DNA of 64,000 nucleotides, taken from Schistocephalus solidus. Lineage: Eukaryota; Platyhelminthes; Cestoda; Diphyllobothriidea; Diphyllobothriidae. The stretch lies in contig WEDG01002931.1 of assembly GCA_017591395.1 (NCBI GenBank), positions 186,001 to 250,000 of the forward strand, in the 5' to 3' direction. Below the pieces are notes generated by a model, which saw only the letters and a list, made by a program, of their open reading frames with translations, was not told the origin of the DNA and searched no databases. Made by a program: the position numbers and the translations under genes. This document shows, piece by piece, positions 1 to 12,800 of this stretch (position 1 is the stretch's first letter; each line of letters opens with the position of its first letter).

Positions 1-1611
1 CGTACTCATTATTTGGCACCATCTCCACAGGGGCACTTTTGATCCACGTGCAACTAACACGATACCACTAACTTATATAGAAAGTGAAATGAGATGTAGC
101 CATTTCGAAACCAGGGAAATATATGTGCAATCAGTTTTAACTTGAAAGCATGACCTTACGCGGCACCGCACCAAAGGAAGTTGAACCAGGCGTTGCTAAC
201 TGTTCCATGACAGTTAGTTGGTGTTTATTTTCAGCCCTCTAGCAAAATTGTTTTGGGGTAGCTTACCATTAGCACCGTGGGAGTTCAGAAAGAATGGTTT
301 CTCCTCAAGTTATTATGATTTAGGCAGTAAAGAGTATAGTGATGATAAGCGTCAGGCTCTTAACTGAATGGGTGTGCTACTAGCTTACGGCGCCATGCCG
401 GTTACGGCCAGCGATAAATGATCTTATAAAGGCTCATAGCTGTGCTGAAAAGTGAGACCGCAGAATGATCAATAAGCCAACTAGACGACCTTACATATTA
501 CGTATCAAGTCATGAATGCTATTTTCCTGCCTCAAACGGTATTTATTTACGATGGCCTAGTTTCGACTCTTACGATGGTTTCACGGCGCAATTAGTCTAC
601 GATGTGTGAGGGCATATTGCATTAAAATCCGGGAGATGTGTCTGAAAAATGACTGTTAGTTAAGCATTTCAATATAGCTGTTTAACTCTAAAAGTTTGCG
701 GTTACTAGCTTTTCGATCCTCCCGAAATCGAACTTTTTTAAAAAAAAATAAACGCAACCACCGAAAAGGCGAACACCCATCTTTGTCGATAATTTCAATA
801 ACTAGAAGGCTAGAATAAAGGAAGAGACCCGCAGAAAAATCAATCATAGGTAGTCTTGGAAATTGTTTTACTAGAGAAAACATTGCCATACGCGTACGCG
901 CCGGGCGCACGATCTTTGCCCGCCTTCCAGATAGTCACATTTCCCTCATCTAGCCACGGATACCGGACGCAGTGGAAACACATACTGACCGCTTGTCTAT
1001 CTCTCTCCGGCATGCGACTGACAACAGCGAGTACAGAATACATCCCAATGATGTATCGCGCTGAAGATTCAGGCCCACTAGTGTAGGTAGTTGTCCCCAT
1101 GAGATACTCTTGTCAACTTCAGGTTTCCCCTGCCCTCCTGACCGGCCACTGCAGTGGTGTGGATGCTGACAGGGCCAGTTTTCGTGTTGATGTGTGCGCA
1201 GTTGGTTAGGATTACACCTAGTCCCAGGGGTACGAATAAGTTGCCACGGCGAGTAGTACTCCACCACAATCGTGTTTATGACCCAGTATAAGGAGATTAC
1301 CACCCCGCTGACCACGTTCATGCCAGCTGCTGCGGTACAGAGAGGAAACTTCCCAAGGGGAGTGCTCCAGCTTATTCCGGTCCATCGGAGGTGCTTCGTG
1401 CCCTGCTTGAGAAGCGGTTGTTGGGACGATTAATATATTGGTTGCTCTCACTATCTGGGTGCGCACTCTTTTTTTGTGTCGATTCCACGTATCCACAGGC
1501 GGTATCGGCGCCGCCTTTGGGACAGCCATAATTTTCCTCTAAATGCTCGTGCCGACAGCCAACACACGACAACCTCTGCGTGTGGTGGCTGGTCTTTCAT
1601 TGGCCTCCTGC
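1..1611. other. Upstream intron or 5' region, no exon recognised
   Basis: If earlier exons of the receptor lie outside the window, this is intron sequence. It has a GC-richer patch at about 890-1340, with several overlapping short open frames on both strands that resemble no Ig or FN3 domain. I see no SINE, tandem repeat or RNA gene here. Confidence 0.4.
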
Positions 1612-2519
1612 CCATCCTGTCCCTCCTCCTCCTCCCTCCTCCCTCCCTCCTCTCCTCCTCCCTCCTCCCTCCTCCTCCTCCTCCCTCCTCCTCCTCCCTC
1701 CTCCTCCTCCTCCCTTCCTCCCTCCTCCTCCTCCCTCCTCCTCCTCCTCCTCCTCCTCTCCTCCTCCTCCTCCTCCTCCTCCTCCTCCTCTCCTCCTCCT
1801 CCCTCCTCCTCCTTCCTCCTCCCTCCTCCTCCTCTCCTCCCTCCTCCTCCTCCTCCTCCCTCCTCCTCCTCCTCCTCCTCCTCCCTCCTCCCTCCTCCTC
1901 CTCCTCCTCCTCCTCCCTCCTCCTCCCTCCTCCTCCCTCCTCCCTCCTCCTCCTCCTCCTCCCTCCTCCCTCATCCTCCCCTCATCCTCCCTCATCCCTC
2001 CTCATCCTCCTCATCCTCCCTCCTCATCCTCCCCATCCCTCCCTCATCCCTCCCTCATCCTCCCCTCATCCCTCCCCATCCTCCCTCATCCTCCCCTCAT
2101 CCCTCCCTCATCCTCCTCCTCCTCATCCTCCCTCATCCCTCCCTCATCCTCCTCCTCCTCATCCCTCCCTCATCCTCCCTCATCCTCCCTCATCCCTCCC
2201 TCATCCTCCTCTCCTCATCCCTCCCTCATCCTCCCCCTCATCCCTCCCTCATCCCTCCCCATCCTCCCTCATCCTCCTCCCCCCATCCCTCCCTCCTCCT
2301 CCCCCATCCTCCCCATCCTCCCTCATCCCTCCCTCCTCCTCCCTCCCTCCCTCCCTCCTCCCTCCTCCTCCCTCCCTCCCTCCCTCCCTCCTCCTCCCTC
2401 CTCCCTCCCTCCTCCTCCTCCTCCTCCCTCCTCCTCCTCCTCCCCCTCGCTCCTCCTCCCTCCTCCTCCTCCTCCTCCCTCCCTCCCCCCTCCCCCTCCC
2501 TCCTCCTCCTCCTCCTCCG
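1612..2519. repeat. Polypyrimidine/polypurine tract of about 900 bp, CCT-based
   Basis: The + strand is almost only C and T for about 900 bp. Three zones are visible: CTCC/CCT units to about 1970; a middle zone (1971-2335) in which an A interrupts at irregular short intervals as CATCC units; then CCT/CCCT units again to 2518. Runs of hundreds of codons translating as Ser/Leu/Pro (or Gly/Glu/Arg on the other strand) are artefacts of the repeat. Mirror symmetry of such tracts favours intramolecular triplex (H-DNA). It lies about 970 bp upstream of the first recognised FN3 exon. Confidence 0.95.
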
Positions 2520-3487
2520 AACTAATCATCGCTTTCCAGTGGATCATGCTTTGAACCCGACAACAGTTTAGGAAATAGACAATGAATCACTAACATAAAT
2601 GGTGCCAAAGTTAGCACCGTTTTAAACTATGATGATTTCGTCCCCTCGTCCTCCTGCTCCCATTTACCCCACCGCCTTCCATCTGCTTTTTATCACACAA
2701 TCGGCTATGTTTCCAAAGTATGATTGAAACACAGATAGATTTATGCACAGAACTCAACACGTCATAGGTTTTCCGGGTTTCCCACTCCTCGTATGCATGC
2801 CACACTGTGGGCACTGGAGATGATGCCTTGTGTGCCCACAACGGCTACACAGAAGCCAGGGCATGGGGGACATGTGCATCCGGACTGGGAGTCCACATGA
2901 AAGAGATGAACACTATCATGGGAATGACATTCCCTGCCCTGACCGGATTACGGGACGGCATATACCTGGTTTCCTTCTTGCCTCTGAAATCTAGTCCGGA
3001 GGTCACACAGACGGTCTCACCGTGACAGGCAATCAATTTTTCACATAAGCATAATCGGAATGTTCAATCGTGACTTTTTTCCCATAATTACTCTATCTTG
3101 TCCTGTTTCCTTTGTCTTTGTCGGCGAAATTTGCACTTTATTTATTGCCTGACACTGTGCGACCGTCTTCTACACCAGTAGTCCGGAGGGTTTTAGCAAA
3201 CTCCCATCCCATTTTGCAATACATCAACATGAATGGGCAACTCTCTCACGTGAGTTTGACTAGTCCGAACAAAGCCGACAGAAGATCATGTAGGGTCTGT
3301 GAGCACCTCTTCAGTACGAGCTTTTTATACCACGTTTCGAAACTTTTCCTGTCTTGTATACTGCACGTGATATGGTTATCAATAAGCGAAGATACATATC
3401 CGTGGGCTGCTCGGACTTGCACTTTGTTCGACGCTTACTCAGCTTCGGCCTGTTTAGATAACGTCGGTTTCTCTTTTCTCTCTGTAG
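2520..3487. other. Intron sequence before the first FN3 exon
   Basis: Ordinary mixed sequence, with a GC-richer stretch at about 2640-3030. A short frame at 2807-3025 (+) has no domain features and no good splice sites. The branch and pyrimidine region of the acceptor at 3487 is the only functional signal I can support. Confidence 0.4.
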
Positions 3488-3895
3488 AAGAACCGTCAAT
3501 GTCTGGCCACCAGCCCATACCCGTGAATCTGCGCGTCAACAGTGTGGCGCAGACCCATGCTGAGATAGGCTGGGAGCTGCCGATGCCCTTCAGGGAATAC
3601 GCGCCGTCTACATTGCGCTCTCTGATAGCGGGTTTTCAAATCAAATACTACCAGGTTGAACAGCTGAGTACGTTCCGCCACGGACCCTCGTCCGCCATCT
3701 CACGCAGACTGCAGCTACTGAATGTCACGGGCGCGAGCTCCTCGCGTGCCCTGCTGCAACGTCTGCGACCAGAAACTGCCTATGAATTCACGGTTCGTTC
3801 GTTGCCAACCATTGCTACGTTTCCCGAGGACAGTCAGTCGCCTCTGGAGTCAAGTGAATGGAGCATGGTGCAGGGCTTTGAAACGCTTGGACAAC
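3488..3895 (+). CDS. Exon: fibronectin type III domain (penultimate FN3 of netrin receptor)
   Basis: The acceptor follows a pyrimidine run ending in CTCTGTAG; the donor is GTGAGT. Both introns are phase 1, the usual arrangement for a shuffled FN3 module. The 136-codon exon covers essentially one FN3 domain: PVNL entry strand, core Trp at local residue 29 (GWELP), IKYY at 53-56, and the LRPETAYEF hallmark at 94-102 with its core Leu and Tyr. A potential N-glycosylation site (NVT) lies at 80-82. In DCC/neogenin the last FN3 domains bind netrin; by position this would correspond to FN5 of six, if the family's six-domain layout holds here. The frame stays open upstream of the acceptor, but that sequence is not FN3-like, so I place the boundary at 3488. 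Confidence 0.9.
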
Positions 3896-6800
3896 GTGAG
3901 TTTAAGAGGCATTATTGCGTACGAAGTTTGAACCATTGTTAGCGATTCATCCAAGTACAGCAACCGCGAATTATTTATAGGCAAAAGCGCCGAAAGGAGC
4001 AATCATAAGATTATTGTCACGATGAATTATTAATTGAGTCATTTCATACAGTTAGTTAGTTGTAATTGCAATTATCAAAAGACTGGTGGCTGGCATCTTA
4101 GTTGCAATCACAGAAGACAGTCGCGAAAAGACTGCAGAAGCTCTGCATGATCCACATTGTACACGAATATTGCTAGGCTATCTTTGTGAGTACCCTGATT
4201 TTACTATCAAACAGGGTAAGGTAATTAATGCCAAAATACAAACAAAATAATTCAACTGCGTTTGTCGAGTAAGCGAAAAAAGACCTTATGCTAGCACCTA
4301 GGAGTCTGTCGCTTCTAGGATTAAATTTTAGAGAGCTCCGTGTATGTTTAAAATCCTCACTAGAACACCTTCCCCAGATCGGCGAACGCTAAACTACTGG
4401 CCAATATTTCTTCTACCTCCAACACATCAATCGAAGTATCCAACACAATGAGTCTGCAAATCATCTTCAGAAATAGACGAAGATCTAGGTGTTTGAGTGT
4501 GCTATTTGAAAAAAGCATGCATAGAGACAGAGGATAAAATTATTTGTTTGCATACACCAGGCGTAAACAGCTCTGCGGATTTCCTTACTTTGTAACTCAG
4601 AAATTAGGTTTAGCAGTTCATTTACGTCAAAATATGCGAGCAGCATCCTTAAAATATGACGGTGAACAAAATAAAACATAAAAAAATAACTTTTTGGCAT
4701 CATTATTTCCACGTCAAGTAGTCAATAGCCAGGGGATAATTGAAGTCCAGTTTCAAGAGACTGGCAGTTTATAAAATACTCCCTTTGTCAAGTTGTTGTT
4801 GTGCGAGTGACATTTACTCATATGTAGCTCAAGAGACTTCAAATCACTTACTGGTAGTATGCAAAACGCATTCGCGCCCTTTTAGACAGAGCAGTTAGTG
4901 CCGCATGCCACCGCCGTCCCAGTGCGCAATCGGATTGCTTTTCTCTCTCCAGTGGATTGCACAACTGCGTTTGTCAGTGACGGTGAGGAGTTGACACACG
5001 CCGTCCAAACAGCAGCCCACCACACCCACTTACCCACCCACCGGCTAAAGCTCCTCTTACAAGAAACACCTGCCAAACACCGGCCAAAAAACCCGAAGCA
5101 ATGTGATGTTTATCAGAGGCTCGGCGTCTGTACCCCCTGCATGTCTCTGCGATGCCGCCACCCTTATGGGACAACGCGATCACCTAACATGCCCGCATAC
5201 GCACAGTTATCTGTGCCAGGAAGCTTTTCAGCCCGTAGCCTGAAACCCGGAATTAAGGCATTTCCTTAAAACCCGCCTTCTGGCAGCCGACAGCACCGGT
5301 TTCTACATTCCGTAAATAGAGGTTCCCATCTCGAAAACACAATCGTGGGGTAGGCACACATGCTGGTAGCTAGTAGCATTTTGGTTACCCTCAAAGCAAC
5401 CAAGCCGTCATAAATCAGGGAATATGTTTAAATTTCACAAGGATACCTAGGAAGAACTCTAGTTAAACCGCGAGTAGAAGCGCGTCTCGTAGCTCGGACG
5501 CAGAGTTTGGTTGAATGAGATAAAACTTGAGCTGTCTGATGTTCACTATGAGCTGGGGTGCATGCACGACTAAGTCACTCATCCGCTTCGACAGCATTCC
5601 TTATGCCGATTGACCAATACCGACCCTCAGCGTTTACTTCAAGACTCACCCGGATCTTGGTTACTGCATGAGTCCCTTTTGTTTAGCAAGTGCATACCAA
5701 CTATCGACGGATTCAAATAGGGATCGGGTACTGAAAAATGTCCGCCGCGGCCGGTAGACGACGAGCAGGAATAAAACGGAAGCGAGAGTGAACCCTTTAT
5801 GCGGTCGAGACTTAAAAATTTGAAGACTAAAGTGGGAAAACACATGTTTTCGATAATTATTAATCGGGCGGTTAGAGTGCGACACACCTGCTCTCCGGAA
5901 ACTGTTGAAGCCGAGCTCCAGCAGCTGCAGGACAAAAAACACGAAAACGGATACCAGAGAGATTCATCCTCCGTAATATTGGGCAGTGCACCCGAAAACT
6001 TACCACCACAACTGCATTGAAGCAAGACGTGTTAATAAGACTGTCTTTTGCTAGTGGAGGCAACCAATGAACTAGAAAGACAAGTTCTGACGATAAGAAT
6101 CACGAGCTCTTTCCCCGCGGCGAACCTGCGCGCATTCTTCACACCCTCCCCTCTCCTACGCCTGGGAGCTATAAACAGACTCCCCTTCTTGCTCCTGAGG
6201 AGCGGGATACATTGGTCGTACAAAGAGGCGCCTTGTCTAGATAGTTAGAGATGAAACCAGATCGATTTATAGCCCTACTCTCGCACCAATAACAGATTCG
6301 ATCTTAAATAAATCTTTTAGGTTATTTACCAGACACCAGCCAACTTCTATAAAGGCCTATGTCAACAGGTGCTAGCAACAGCTGCGGTGGTTGCTGTATG
6401 GCTATCGAATCAAGTGCTGTGCTGCCAGCCGCTGTACAGACTCTCTCTCTCTCTTCCATGACTGATACCGACTTCAAGTGGTTATCACACGTCACCCCAC
6501 TTCGCGTACTTGACAGTGATGTTCACTCCCTGTACTCAACTTATGAACATTGCTCACACCCTATCTTACCTTCACCCTCTCACAGTCCCAGGGACCTTAA
6601 CATGCTGACCTTGCTATGCGGGTGACGTGGGAACGATGTTTGTTAACCATAAAACACTTATAAACCCTGTCAACGTCTCATATTTTCATTATCTATGTAA
6701 AAGTATGGGCCTGATAATGAATTATCGAAAACTTGTTTTTGCCGACTTCGATTTTCAAATGTAACATGGAATATACGCAGAACTTGGGAATTTCCTACCA

Positions 6801-9800
6801 GTGGTCAGTTTTAGAGCAATGTGCACTGGCACTTGTTGGGGACACAAATGAGCCTTCAGGTGGTGTGAGTACGACTCAAATAGAATTTTCACCGCCGAGG
6901 AACTGACACGTTCAATTATCTCGAAATACTTTCTTATCCTATTGCCTGAAGGTCCACTTAATCCACCTGGACTCATAAAAATCAACAAAGTCAGCACAGA
7001 GCATGACTTCACGGACACACTTTCTCCAATGCCCACACACACGACCAATCCTTGGTTTCCGGACGATCTGCACAATGGAAACTCGGAGAGGAGCGACGTA
7101 GACGCGGCCATTCTAGTGACTTGGTCCACTGCGCCCCCGGAAGATGGGGTAATGATTGCCTATCGCGTCTACCTGACCCGCAACATCTACCAGAGCAATG
7201 CGCAGTGGAAGGAGCATATTGTGTCCGGTGACCAGAACTCCACTATTATCCGTGCTCTGCGACCCGGACAGCTCTACTTTCTACGAATGACCTCCCAAAA
7301 TCGTCATGGCCTCAGCCCCGTCTCGCCAGTATTCGTTTTCCGAACAGCCAAGGGTGAGTAAAGCCTTGTCTCCCTCCCGCTCCCCAACTCCTCGACCTTA
7401 ACTCCCCACCATGTGGGGCTCACACAGCGCAGGTCCCTTCTATTCTGCTGCAGGTTTTCCACCTGCACAAAGACAGACGACTTGCATATAATCACGCAAC
7501 TCCCTATGGGTCATACTTGTGGCGCTGCTTCGTGGAGAGCCATTCATCAAGAGGGTAGGTGAGGGGAGCTCCAGTGGCCGTGTGTGGGTGTGTGCGCAGA
7601 CTGCAACGGCCGGGGTAGCAACACATAGTGCTGGGACGTTTGTTTACAAAATCAGTGGCGCCACAGCCTCTGTCCACTCCATTCGTCGGCTCGCTCTCCC
7701 AGCGTACTAGGCGCCAGGCCACGCCGCCATCAGACAGGGACACGTGCTGAGCGTAGGAAGAGCCCTATGACAATTTTATAGACGGCCTAACGGATACCTC
7801 CTGTGGATCCACCAGACCACGGGTACTTTACTGGACAAGAAACTGCCTTAACCACTTATGTAAACAATAGGCTAGGGGATCATAAATCATTTAGCCTCGC
7901 ATAGAAGGCCCAGCTTTCCTTTGCGGGCTCCGGTTACATGAGGTTAGATGTACGTGTGTTTGCGTGTTAGCTACCAAATAAACATCTAACGAGGTTTCTT
8001 GAGTTTGGTTACGGGGCTTAGTCATAGATCCGCAGTCTGTAAACCATGTTCATTTATTTGCGCCACTGACAAAAGGGAAAGCCTTAAGTCAAGGAAGATA
8101 ACCATTATCATCAAATAAGGCCGAACAGGAGGGTAATAAAAAAGCTGAAAGCGAAAATGATTGCGAGATGACACTATTATTGAGCTTATATGTCCACAAA
8201 CCACTCAAAATATTAAAAATTCAGATTGCAATAAGGTTTTCTCCGTTTACTTTGAAAGTCCGTGCTGTGTTCGATACCTTTTTATTCATTAGTTCTGATT
8301 TCATGTAAACGGCATGAGTAGGTTATGCAACCTCACTGGGGACACTTTAGGTTGGTAACCCAAACCTCAATCCCTAAACGTAATTCTAAAACTGACCTTA
8401 ACACCCTAACTAGAGCCTCAACTCCAACTCAAAGTAAAACTTAACCTTAACCCAAAGAATGTAACAATTAACCTCACCCAAATTACTAACCATACACTGA
8501 AAACTTAACCTTAACGCTAATCGCATTCCCTGACCCTAACCCGAAAACCCTAACCCAAACACCTCAACATTAAACCTAAGCGTAGTCTCAAAGCCCTAAA
8601 TCAAACCCTAAACCTAACACCTCAAACCTGCTACCCTTAACCCATAACTTATATATCATAAGCCGAAATCCGCAACCCTAACACAAAACATTAAACCTAA
8701 CCTTAAAACCAGAATTCCAAAGGAAATCCCAAACCTAAACGCATACTCCTTCCCTGGCCTACTGCCAAGCAAACAACAATAAGACACACCTACCCAAATA
8801 AATTAAGTAGGTAGTTCTTGAACAACAACCCAGTGGTGTTACGTATCACAACCTCTGGACGAAAATATAGAAGTTGGAGAATAGTTCATCATTGGATGCG
8901 CTTGCTCTGGAAATATCTTGTTGTAACTCTCAATGGTCGACTGGGGAATTTGAAGACATCTTAAGGAGCAGCCACCTCACGTACATACTCAGACACTAGT
9001 TACTTATCGGTTTGCAAATTATGATGATTATGGAGAAAGGATCCATACTCGTGTGTTCTTTGCGCACCATTTTTCATTCACCGGTAACATATTGAAGCCA
9101 ATAGTGGACAACGTCGCAGCCCGACTTTCTAGAAATAAATACAAGAATAAATTGCGCAAAGACCAAGACAGCTCAGGGATTTGGGTCAGACGGCTAGCTT
9201 GTGCAAAAACTTATTTACGACTTAAAATGCACATTGGACGCACTGGAATGACCGAAGTGATAGACAGACACCCGAAAAACGGGTGTACAGGTATTCAAGC
9301 ATTTTAAAAAGCCTGTGTTTCCCGATTGTTTTAAAACCATGACATTTTTTTATGCACCAAAAAGTTTTGTTTTTGTTTAGGAAACCCATAAATATATTAA
9401 ATATTTGTAACTACGTTCCTTTCAACAACGACAGGCAGCCGTAAGATGCAATTTTGGCCTGTAATAAACACACTTGAAGTGAAAGGCAGTTATTTTTAAC
9501 CATCTTCGCTATTTGGGATATTTTCAGTAATAAGTGTAAAAATTCGACGCAGGCCTCCTGAATGTCAGGTCGCCTTACTTAACCTTTTTGCGGTTTCGTT
9601 CCATAACGGGAGCCTAACATGCCTGTCAAGCTGCCCGTTTTTCTGTACAAACCCTACTACTTCTATTTGTGTGAATCAAATCCGGGTTTGTACGGGAAAA
9701 TCTCCTGAAGCGATCTAAAGAGTCACAAATCATTTTGCATTCTTAAGAGATTTAAAATTTATCGTGGTGTCAATACACGTTAGCACCGTGTCTAAAACTT

Positions 9801-12800
9801 CTCTGGCGCTCAAATCTCACAAATCGGTTCAGGGCCATCAGAGTACTCAGTACATGGCTTTTATTTATCAAAACTTTACAGAAACTTTGGAGTTCAGCCT
9901 CACTAGCTCATGCGGCACAGTGGCACAACATTCGCTCCCGTCAGCTTGGCCGTTTACAGAGGGAAAAAAAACTCAGCTTCTCCCAAGGAGGCATCCTAGT
10001 CGAGGATGCAGACGTCCGATTCATAGCCTTTTTTGCGCCTGAAAGGGACCTGATTCCTCAGTGCGTCCCCGGCCTTCCCCAAATGGTCTACAGTGCAATG
10101 ACTGTTTTCCATCTTAACCCAAGAATAATATCAACACTCATCGAAGGACAGTGGGTCGAAAGGTTTCGATTAAAATTTGATGTCGGTTGAATTACTTCAT
10201 ACCCATGTAGTTGATAGCAGCTTCGAGGCTTCCATGACACTACCCCTAAAACAGCTTGTAATCCACAGCCCAGAGATATTCCGCAAATTGGTTGCTGCGA
10301 TGCTGTGTAGCTTCAAGGAACGAAATATCTATGGAAGCCTGGACCTTGGACGTAATGACAGAAACCGCATACCTCACAAGGCACGTCACGTATGAAGTTG
10401 AAAAGTTCAGATGCAGATAATGTTGGTTGCAATTTAAAAAATGAGAACTGCAGTTTTTAACTTCAATCTCCTTTTTATAGTCTAATTTCGAAAGAAGAAT
10501 CCTGGTCATTGTTGGCCTACCTCTCGTCGATTTAACCTCCTGAAAATCCGTGACGTATTTAAAAATGTCAATTCACCTGTCACGAACGAATATGTCCACT
10601 GTGTGGGTCCAAGGACGGTGACTTGTGCGTAACTTATTTATAATGTTAACAGGATTTAGTGGCACCTATATCACTCCCTCCACACTTATCCATCAGGACC
10701 CTTGTGGTAAAACAACCGGAGGCGGAGTCGGACATAGTGGTCGACAACATTCCGCCGAGCGTGCTTAACAGGCCTGGTCCACACAGGATGGACAAGTTTT
10801 TTCTCAGAAACTGAGACAGCCATGCATCCTGTCTGTTCGTCTTGAGAAGAACGAGTTATTTTGTCAGTTGACAGCCTTCCAAACCATGAATTTCAGTGCA
10901 TTATCATAGTTTAAAAGCACATGAGCTTGTTTGTAGTGGGGGAACTACGCCAATAGGCCGTGGGCTAAGGGTATTCAGAGTCGACCTCACTCTTTCTTCC
11001 CTCATCCAGGCACCCGTCCACTGTCCAAGCCGGTCAGTTATCTGATACTGGAATGGGGCCCAGGTGACTGAAAGCGTGACACACACAAACTGCCCCCCCA
11101 CCACAACAAAGCTTGTTTACGTACGAAAGACGCAGATGCCAGCATTTCAGCTTTAGTTGACATTTGAAGATCTTTTGAACGCAATTCTATCTGCTCGATT
11201 GATTTTTTTGATTTTGAAACCCTATTTTTATGGCCTTTTAAATAACGGTTGCCCTGACTACTCGTATTCTGAAATAGTTGCTTTAGGTCACCTTCCGCGC
11301 ATTCGATATATTATGGTGCACCAAATGATATTTCAGGCATCACAAATATGCGGAAATATCCTGACAGGAAGTTTACGTACACAGTACGTGCACGTACGCG
11401 TAGACAATAAACAGCGCGGTCAGCGGATTTAAAAAAAATTATGGTAGAGATGAACTTGTTTATGTTACTAAGTTGATTTTGGAGAGGAAGCCGACTGCAA
11501 ATCTTATGTTATTTTGAACGCCAACATCTTTGTGGATGCTGAATCATGATTTAAAAAAGGCGGAAAATATTAAGTGGTTTTTACTTAGAAACATATTTAT
11601 ACACAATTAACATGTACCTCGAAAGTAAATGCATTCTAGGTTACCCAGTCAGCGGGACAGCATGTAGAGCTACGTGTCTAATTATATCCTTCATACATAG
11701 CAGTGTATTGAAATCCCAACTTCTGACTCCGCATTCTATAGTCATAAGCAGACTTCTTCTTAATGCCCCTCTGGTGGCCCACTATCACAGAACTTGAACC
11801 GTGACGAAGGCAACGCTCTGGGAAAATTGAATGCGCAAGAGGACGAGAGGAAGTTGAACCGGGAGCTTTCTAGAGAACCATAAGTCCTTTTATATGTAGT
11901 CTATCAGATTAGACTTGAAGCTCTTCGACAGTGTCGCATGCCCGCATAGGTGCTAGGGTGCCTTTCGACCAGCCCCTTTTAACAAGAGTGGTAGCCACTG
12001 CTTTCTTAAACCTTACCCAGCTTAAGGTAGAGGCAGTTGGTGGCTACGGCTTGAATTCAGTGACTTGAAGAAGTTTACTCGCTATTTTTTTGCATTAGAA
12101 AAACATTTCGCCCGTTAGGGTGATATAGGTGATGAATGTATATAATTATTGAGGAATTTGTACAAGCGAATAACCAGGCTTAATTTTTTCCCTCCCTACT
12201 TCTTAGCCAACGGGCAGGGATTCCTCAGCTTAAAGTTGCCAAAGGAATATCTGCACGAGCGAAAATTATCTCCCAGACGTCTTGAGCGCCTGCTCAGTAG
12301 GTTGGACGCCTGGACTAACCGAAATACAAAGTCATGGACAGATCCAGAGGAAAAGGAAGTCGCCAATGAAGCCAAGTCACTTCACTGGCTCATTTTATGC
12401 GCAATCCTGGCGGCGGTCGTCGTGATCGTCTTACTCATTGCGCTTACGCTTTTATGTCACTGCCGAGGACGATCAATGCGGAGGTCTACAGTATCAGCGA
12501 AGTATGCACGCTTATAATCTGACCTTTTCTGTTCCAGTTACCTCTTCACGCGAAAGCATTTAATACGTAAATAAACGTCTACTGTAACGTAATGAGTAGA
12601 CAGTAATTTGAGAATATGTTAAATAATCATTAAAAAACGCCCACCTGCACAGACTAGGCATATTTCCCTTTGATGCAGTCCTATGAACCTTTATCAACTA
12701 TTTTTAAAAAGATTTTTAGATGTAAGTAAAACCCCATGTACCAATATAAAAGAACAGAAAGTTGATAAATTGTGGAATAATTTGCGGCAAACTTCAATAT

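Noticed and set aside
1476..2571. Very long open frames (over 300 codons) on both strands
   Set aside because: They are artefacts of the polypyrimidine tract, which lacks stop codons in several frames; the products are only Ser/Leu/Pro or Gly/Glu/Arg.
3112..3487. Upstream extension of the first FN3 exon's open frame to 3112
   Set aside because: The frame is open, but the residues are not FN3-like, and a strong pyrimidine-rich acceptor at 3487 gives the expected phase 1 boundary.
4898..5269. Possible gene in intron 1
   Set aside because: The frame begins with GTG, shows no domain or splice signals, and the other strand is also open; treated as GC-rich repeat or chance.
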